Shown here in pieces: positions 62,696-64,000 of a stretch of 64,000 nt of DNA. The notes beneath the pieces were generated by a model that worked only from the letters and a program-made list of their open reading frames with translations, had not been told where the DNA came from and ran no database searches. The position numbers were made by a program, and so were the translations under genes. The stretch comes from Bacteroidota bacterium (lineage in GTDB: Bacteria; Bacteroidota; Bacteroidia; Bacteroidales; Lentimicrobiaceae): contig JAEZDY010000014.1 of the NCBI GenBank assembly GCA_023417935.1, positions 62,001 through 126,000 on the forward strand. The letters run 5' to 3'. The first letter of the stretch is position 1. Every line of letters begins with the position of its first letter.

Positions 62696-63849
62696 TCCAT
62701 AGTTGATTTAATAAATTCAAATTTCTTTTTCCATGTATGGTTTGATGCTATATTAATTCTTTCCGATATCTTTTGCTGGCTATTCTCTTCGAGGCTCTTC
62801 CTTGCTTGCTTCACAAACTCTTCTGGAGTATCTGCAAAATATACCATATTACCGAAAAGTTCTTCAACAACAGGAATTCTGCAACTTATAACCGGTTTTC
62901 CCATGGCTAAGTATTCCAACGTTTTGATAGGGAATGAATTTTTAATCCAATCTGCCATTATCCAGTTCAGCAAACAAACATCAAAGCCATTGGCGTATGA
63001 CGGTAAGTTTTTAAACTCTACCGGACCGGCAAAGTAGATATTGCTTTTTCCTTCAAGTTGCGAATAGTCGCCAAGCACTTTTCCAATGATTACAACAGAA
63101 AACCCACTTTCAGCTAATCGTAAGAACACTTCTTTATCATTGGCGTCTGACAATGTGCCGAAATACCCTGCAATTGGCAGACCTTTTCTTTTAACAGCCT
63201 GAATAAATGGGTTCAATTCTCGTTGTTCAGTAAAGTGATCAAAATCAACACCATGGGTTAACAGATGAACCTTTTTATCTGATAATTGCTCTAGTTTTGA
63301 TTTAATATTAGGTGAACTGGCAAATCTAACATCTACATTCTGACCCAAAAAAATTTCTTTTTCTTTCAGGTTCTTTAGTAAGCTTTTATCATTGGTTCTG
63401 AAATCAGAGATTAAATCGGCGGCCTGGTATACTTTTTTGCGAAATCTGTATTTTAATAAGGGTGATAATGTGAAATTACCTGAAATCCACAAAATTGTAT
63501 CGTGCCATCGTATGTTCAGCATTAATGTAACTAATCTCAATTGAAAAAGGATTAGTTTGGCATTTAGTTTATCATAGAACGAATTAAAGATGGGTATATA
63601 AAAAGGTACCAATACGTATACATTCTTTTCAACGTGCCTGAACAGTTTCAGGTGGGTCTTTAACTTATTTACTACTTTCTTCTTAATCGATTTCCTATTT
63701 TCCGAGTTTACAGCCGGTGATTTGAAGGCTATCGGATTAACCCATAAAACTGAATAACCATCTTTCAGGAAATGGAATATTATTTGTCTGGTACTGGTTA
63801 CTGATGGCCTAAACCAATCAGGACCCGTACAGATGACCCACTTTTTCAT
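62692..63849 (-). CDS. Glycosyltransferase, GT-B fold (family 1/4-like)
   Basis: 385 residues. N-terminal CTGPDWFRPSVTSTRQIIFH and C-terminal IYFAGPVEFKNLPSYANGFD, CLLNWIMADWIKNSFPIKTL and EYLAMGKPVISCRIP are the donor-binding and E-x7-E-like region of retaining family-4-type enzymes. A long hydrophobic middle (LKLFRHVEKNVYVLVPFYIP) is typical of polysaccharide GTs. The sugar is unknown. It overlaps the CapK-like gene by four bases and follows another minus-strand gene at the window edge. Confidence 0.85.
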   Translation of the reverse strand: MKKWVICTGPDWFRPSVTSTRQIIFHFLKDGYSVLWVNPIAFKSPAVNSENRKSIKKKVVNKLKTHLKLFRHVEKNVYVLVPFYIPIFNSFYDKLNAKLILFQLRLVTLMLNIRWHDTILWISGNFTLSPLLKYRFRKKVYQAADLISDFRTNDKSLLKNLKEKEIFLGQNVDVRFASSPNIKSKLEQLSDKKVHLLTHGVDFDHFTEQRELNPFIQAVKRKGLPIAGYFGTLSDANDKEVFLRLAESGFSVVIIGKVLGDYSQLEGKSNIYFAGPVEFKNLPSYANGFDVCLLNWIMADWIKNSFPIKTLEYLAMGKPVISCRIPVVEELFGNMVYFADTPEEFVKQARKSLEENSQQKISERINIASNHTWKKKFEFIKSTME

Positions 63850-63862
63850 AAATCAAATGTTC

Positions 63863-64000
63863 TTAATTAACTATTGTACTGCTCGAATCTGATTTCACCT
63901 TGGCCAATTCGTTTTTAACAATAACCGGTTTTTTAAAGAAATGTACTGGCGTTTCATGTAAGGTCAGCTGGAGGTAGTTATCAATATTGTATAATCTGGT
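63863..64000 (-). CDS. C-terminal end of an unidentified protein (runs off the right edge)
   Basis: The minus strand is open from 64000 to TAA at 63863-63865, giving the last 45 residues (TRLYNIDNYLQLTLHETPVH, then FFKKPVIVKNELAKVKSDSS, ending STIVN). It stops 13 bases before the next gene start and is in the same direction as the polysaccharide cluster, so it is probably another gene of that cluster. The visible part is too short for a family assignment. Confidence 0.6.
   Translation of the reverse strand, partial: TRLYNIDNYLQLTLHETPVHFFKKPVIVKNELAKVKSDSSSTIVN

Noticed and set aside
1..64000. CRISPR arrays, insertion sequences, prophage or integrative elements
   Set aside because: No regularly spaced identical repeats of 20-40 bases with unique spacers, no transposase, integrase or phage structural genes were found on either strand.

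Overview
The window looks like a chromosomal stretch of a Bacteroidota bacterium, most likely order Bacteroidales or close to it. Three things in the sequence say so. Two large secreted proteins end in the C-terminal sorting domain of the type IX secretion system (YPNP...KGIY...KK). Many genes are preceded by the Bacteroidota -7 promoter element TANNTTTG rather than by Shine-Dalgarno sites. Lineage-typical families are present (DUF4249-like lipoprotein, OmpA-TPR protein, Bacteroidota-type purC and GDP-fucose synthase). DNA is AT-rich. No transposase, phage module, rRNA or CRISPR array was seen.

Layout. 1-1117: 5' part of a PEP-synthase-like gene running off the left edge. 1251-9082: a MalY/PatB C-S lyase, a GyrI-like small protein, a GH25 muramidase in tandem with an exported GH13 amylase, a PDZ aspartyl protease, and a divergent cytoplasmic TreS-like GH13 enzyme. 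9138-19721: purine and housekeeping genes (purC, purE, hpt, a double-domain adenylate kinase, obg), a TPR membrane protein, an M16 peptidase, an O-methyltransferase, a PAP2 phosphatase, a broken PF04020-type membrane gene and a flavin-binding protein. 19800-34683: envelope proteins, an RluA pseudouridine synthase, panB, dnaK, a T9SS cargo gene interrupted by an in-frame stop, a CPBP protease and a PEGA-like lipoprotein. 34796-34994: tRNA-Leu and tRNA-Gly. 35050-38287: mutS and a divergent SpoU methylase. 38529-45980: an OmpA-TPR protein and an envelope cluster ending in an 877-residue leucine-rich-repeat protein. 45995-48377: a molybdate/tungstate-type ABC transporter without a binding protein, plus a MobB-like P-loop protein. 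48626-50853: gmd-fcl for GDP-L-fucose. 50912-54127: a second T9SS cargo (beta-helix plus cadherin repeats). 54601-64000: an extracellular polysaccharide cluster on the minus strand.

Working together. The right-hand third is about the cell surface: GDP-fucose supply, a large secreted adhesin-like protein, and a polysaccharide machine comprising a phosphoglycosyltransferase, an Alg13/Alg14-type split glycosyltransferase, a Wza-like channel and a Wzc-like tyrosine autokinase. The left third mixes alpha-glucan breakdown (one exported and one cytosolic GH13) with purine nucleotide synthesis and salvage.

Most notable points: two genes with single in-frame stop codons inside otherwise intact conserved reading frames; a fused pair of adenylate kinase domains whose second half has lost key acidic residues; an LRR protein built from three capped blocks whose N-terminal domain is shared with a neighbouring small protein; and several non-coding repeats, including four 11-bp iterons with an inverted copy and a gene-end tandem duplication.
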